The position numbers and the translations under genes are program-made. The notes under the pieces were generated by a model that saw only the letters and a program-made list of their open reading frames with translations, made no database searches and had not been told where the DNA came from. From contig CAJUIA010000008.1 of assembly GCA_910586485.1 (NCBI GenBank), positions 107,933-134,441 on the forward strand: a stretch of 26,509 nt of DNA. The letters run 5' to 3'. Below are positions 24,225 to 26,509 of the stretch, piece by piece; within the stretch, counting starts at the first letter, position 1; each line of letters starts with the position of its first letter. The stretch comes from an uncultured Acetatifactor sp. Lineage in GTDB: Bacteria > Bacillota > Clostridia > Lachnospirales > Lachnospiraceae.

Positions 24225-24380
24225 ATGAAACGGGAAGGCTATATTTCTGATGAAGCCGCCGGTCCAAATGATTTTGTGAAATTTTTGTTAAAAGTTGCGA
24301 CGTGTCGCAACTTTTGGAAAGAAAAGCTGCGTTTGGCAATTCAAAGAGCAAAAATACAATTAGAGCAGCGAAAAGAGTAA
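24225..24380 (+). CDS. Small ORF of 51 codons between DUF4062 gene and hsdR
   Basis: ATG 24225 has a good AAAAGGAG six bases upstream and opens a charged 51-residue protein (MKREGYISDEAAGPNDFV..., ending in a Lys/Arg/Gln-rich helix RAKIQLEQRKE). I recognise no family. A 12-pair palindrome lies inside the coding sequence (24290-24315) and encodes KVATCRNF. The protein could be a small regulator or HsdR-associated peptide, or the ORF may be fortuitous around a terminator. The strong ribosome-binding site and spacing speak for a real gene. Confidence 0.5.
   Translation: MKREGYISDEAAGPNDFVKFLLKVATCRNFWKEKLRLAIQRAKIQLEQRKE
24290..24315. repeat. 12-bp perfect palindrome
   Basis: AAAAGTTGCGAC (24290-24301) and GTCGCAACTTTT (24304-24315) are perfect inverted repeats two bases apart. 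As RNA the stem would carry a tetraloop and end in UUUUGG, so it resembles a weak terminator; as DNA it would make a good dimer-binding operator. Part of it (CGTGTCGCAA) recurs at 24390-24399. Confidence 0.6.
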
Positions 24381-24385
24381 AAGCC

Positions 24386-24445
24386 GCTGCGTGTCGCAAA
24401 GTTCCCACAAATTTAGATGCCGCTTGCGCGGCGGAATGAGAGGAA
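24386..24445 (+). repeat. 60-base pre-gene hairpin element, copy 2
   Basis: Second copy of the element at 6853-6912 (54/60 identical). Its GCCGC-TTGC-GCGGC stem is perfect. It ends in GAATGAGAGGAA and provides the Shine-Dalgarno for hsdR at 24448. It begins six bases after the 51-codon ORF. Confidence 0.8.
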
Positions 24446-24447
24446 GC

Positions 24448-26509
24448 ATGAGTATCACAGTTACTACAGAAAAGCAGTTTGAATCAGACATTGAAGCTTT
24501 TCTTATATCAGCCGAAGGCGGATATACAAAGGGAGATGGATCATATAATCCGAAGCTGGGGTTATATCCGGATAAACTGGTTTCTTTTATTCAGCGTACC
24601 CAGCCGAGGGAGTGGGCGGCGTTTGAACGGCAGAATGACATAGACCCTGTGCGAAAATTTTGTGTTGCTTTTCATAATGCCTGTGATATGGACGGAGTGC
24701 TGCATGTTTTACGAAACGGATTTAAGCATAGAGGTACTACATTTAAAGTCTGCTATTTTAAGCCGGAATCTACCTTGAATGACACGGCAGGGATGCAGTA
24801 CGCGGAAAATGAAGTCGAGTGCTATCGTCAATGGCATTATTCTGCGGATACAAAGAAGTCGGTGGACATGGTGCTTGTGGTAAATGGGATTCCGGTGTTT
24901 GCTTTTGAACTGAAAAACCAGTATACAGGGCAGAATGTGGATCATGCCAAAACTCAATGGATGTATGACAGAGACCCGCGCGAGATATGCTTTCAGTTTA
25001 ATAAGAGGATTTTGGCATATTTCTGCGTAGACCATACGGAAAGTTGGATGACAACCAAGCTGGCAGGGAAAGACACCTATTTCTTACCTTTTAATCAGGG
25101 CTCTAATGGGGCGGGGGTTGACGGTGGTGCGGGTAATCCGCCCAATCCAGACGGGTATCCTACGGCATATCTCTGGGAAAATGTATTTCAGAAGGACAGC
25201 ATGTTGGATACAATTCAGAAGTTTATCCATTTGCAGAAAAAGAAGACATTGATATTTCCCCGCTACCATCAGCTGGATGTTGTTCGGAAACTGATTGCAG
25301 ATGTGCGGATAAATGCAGCAGGAAAGAATTACCGAGGTAAAAATTACCTTATTCAACATAGTGCGGGTTCCGGTAAATCCAATTCGATTGCATGGACGGC
25401 ATACCGCCTTGCATCACTTTTTGACGGAAATAACAGGCCGATATTTTCCAGCGTGATTGTTGTGACAGACCGCACGGTGTTAGACGCACAGCTTCAGGAA
25501 ACAATTTCGGGATTTGACCATAAATTAGGTGCCATAGAAACCATAGGGGAAGATAAAAATTCTCAGGATTTGAAAAACGCAATCAATGACGGTGTACGCA
25601 TTATTGTCACAACTTTGCAAAAATTTCCGGTGATTTATACGGAAGTGGATAAGGCAAATGGCAGGTGCTTTGCTGTAATTGTAGATGAGGCGCATTCTTC
25701 TCAAACAGGAGGTTCGGCACTTAAATTAAAGACTGCGCTGGCAGATACGGAAGAAGCCTTGCGGGAGTATGCGGAGCGTGAAGGTTTGGCAGAGGAAGAA
25801 GTTGACCCGGAGGACAGGCTTGTAAAAGAAATGATTGCCCAGGGCAAGCATAAGAATTTATCATTTTTTGCCTTTACAGCAACGCCAAAAGCCACCACAC
25901 TGGAAATGTTTGGACAGGAGCAGGAGGATGGCTCTTTCCATCCGTTCCATGTATATAGTATGCGGCAGGCGATTGAAGAGAAGTTTATTCTTGACGTCCT
26001 TCAAAACTACATGACATACAATACCTGTTTTAGAATTGCAAAGACTATGACAGATAATCCCGATGTGCCGTCCAGCAGGGCGGCAAAGGTTATCCGTAAA
26101 TATCAGGAGCTGCACCCTTATAATATCAGCCAGAAATCACAGATTATTGTGGAGACGTTTATGAGTACCACAAGGCATAAGATTGATGGCAAAGGAAAGA
26201 TGATGGTGATCACATCATCCAGACTGGCTGCTGTCCGTTATTACCATGAAATCAAGCGATACATAGAGGAAAAGAAGTATGATGATGTGGACATTTTGGT
26301 GGCCTTTTCCGGTGCGATTGACGATCAGGGCGAGGAATATACCGAATCAAAGCTGAATGTGCGCAAAGATGGTTCTCATATTTCGGAGCATCAAACCAAA
26401 GCAGAGTTTCATGAAAATTTTAATGTGCTGATTGTGGCGGAAAAGTATCAGACGGGATTTGATGAGCCGCTTTTACATACGATGATTGTGGACAAGAAGT
26501 TAAAGAATG
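24448..26509 (+). CDS. hsdR: Type I restriction endonuclease subunit (3' end outside window)
   Basis: The ATP-dependent translocase/nuclease subunit, open for 687 codons without a stop to the window edge. The nuclease site is D140 with E154-L-K156 (VDMVLV...FELKNQ), the PD-(D/E)xK pattern. Motor motifs follow: Walker A SAGSGKS (305-311), DEAH at 413-416 in VIVDEAHSS, motif III FTATPK near residue 479, and a later helicase motif KYQTGFDEP near 672. A full HsdR is roughly 1000 residues, so about a third is missing. ATG 24448 follows GAGAGG by five bases. The gene is separated from hsdM and hsdS by two accessory genes but reads in the same direction. Confidence 0.94.
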   Translation, partial: MSITVTTEKQFESDIEAFLISAEGGYTKGDGSYNPKLGLYPDKLVSFIQRTQPREWAAFERQNDIDPVRKFCVAFHNACDMDGVLHVLRNGFKHRGTTFKVCYFKPESTLNDTAGMQYAENEVECYRQWHYSADTKKSVDMVLVVNGIPVFAFELKNQYTGQNVDHAKTQWMYDRDPREICFQFNKRILAYFCVDHTESWMTTKLAGKDTYFLPFNQGSNGAGVDGGAGNPPNPDGYPTAYLWENVFQKDSMLDTIQKFIHLQKKKTLIFPRYHQLDVVRKLIADVRINAAGKNYRGKNYLIQHSAGSGKSNSIAWTAYRLASLFDGNNRPIFSSVIVVTDRTVLDAQLQETISGFDHKLGAIETIGEDKNSQDLKNAINDGVRIIVTTLQKFPVIYTEVDKANGRCFAVIVDEAHSSQTGGSALKLKTALADTEEALREYAEREGLAEEEVDPEDRLVKEMIAQGKHKNLSFFAFTATPKATTLEMFGQEQEDGSFHPFHVYSMRQAIEEKFILDVLQNYMTYNTCFRIAKTMTDNPDVPSSRAAKVIRKYQELHPYNISQKSQIIVETFMSTTRHKIDGKGKMMVITSSRLAAVRYYHEIKRYIEEKKYDDVDILVAFSGAIDDQGEEYTESKLNVRKDGSHISEHQTKAEFHENFNVLIVAEKYQTGFDEPLLHTMIVDKKLKN

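Overview
The window looks like a chromosomal segment of a Lachnospiraceae-type member of the Clostridia. The evidence is the strong AGGAGG-type Shine-Dalgarno sites, the mid-GC codon use, a PurF with a short propeptide and Fe-S cysteines, a clostridial polyphosphate-polymerase/DUF4956/beta-helix lipoprotein cluster, and a four-gene block I associate with DUF5717/DUF5716 annotations in that family. The species cannot be named from the sequence alone.

Layout. (1) 79-936: CPBP-type membrane protease homologue. (2) 1079-8088: four co-directional genes behind one good promoter: a giant repeat protein, an Hsp70/actin-fold-like protein with a degenerate nucleotide site, a TPR-like protein and a coiled-coil membrane protein. 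No function is known to me, and this is the best candidate for an undescribed cellular system here. (3) 8169-12651: purine genes purF and purB, then an intact PurF paralogue that has lost the glutaminase nucleophile but keeps the PRPP loop and Fe-S cysteines; a 163-base spacer with four consecutive hairpins precedes it. (4) 12655-14663, minus strand: an OmpR-type response regulator and its histidine kinase. (5) 14832-18287: VTC-domain polyphosphate polymerase, DUF4956 membrane protein and a beta-helix-like lipoprotein. An 11-bp-period direct repeat at the -35 position of the likely promoter suggests control by the divergent regulator. (6) 18529 to the right edge: a more AT-rich type I restriction-modification island, hsdM - AlbA_2/Schlafen-like gene - hsdS - DUF4062 gene - 51-codon ORF - hsdR (cut by the window end).

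The restriction island carries signs of recent assembly. The last 46 bases of hsdM (3' coding end, stop and ribosome-binding site) are duplicated on the far side of the AlbA_2 gene, so that gene looks like a removable cassette inserted between hsdM and hsdS. Its coding sequence also contains a run of 11-13-base A-rich repeats with two in-frame A-AAA-AAG heptamers, which could give length variation or frameshifting.

Throughout the window, small GC-rich hairpins sit directly in front of gene starts. Two of them, 17.5 kb apart, belong to a 60-base element that is 90% identical (54/60) and runs into the Shine-Dalgarno of two unrelated genes. A 63-base tandem leader repeat in front of the lipoprotein gene has the same architecture. 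All family names are recognised by eye from the translated sequence, without any database search.
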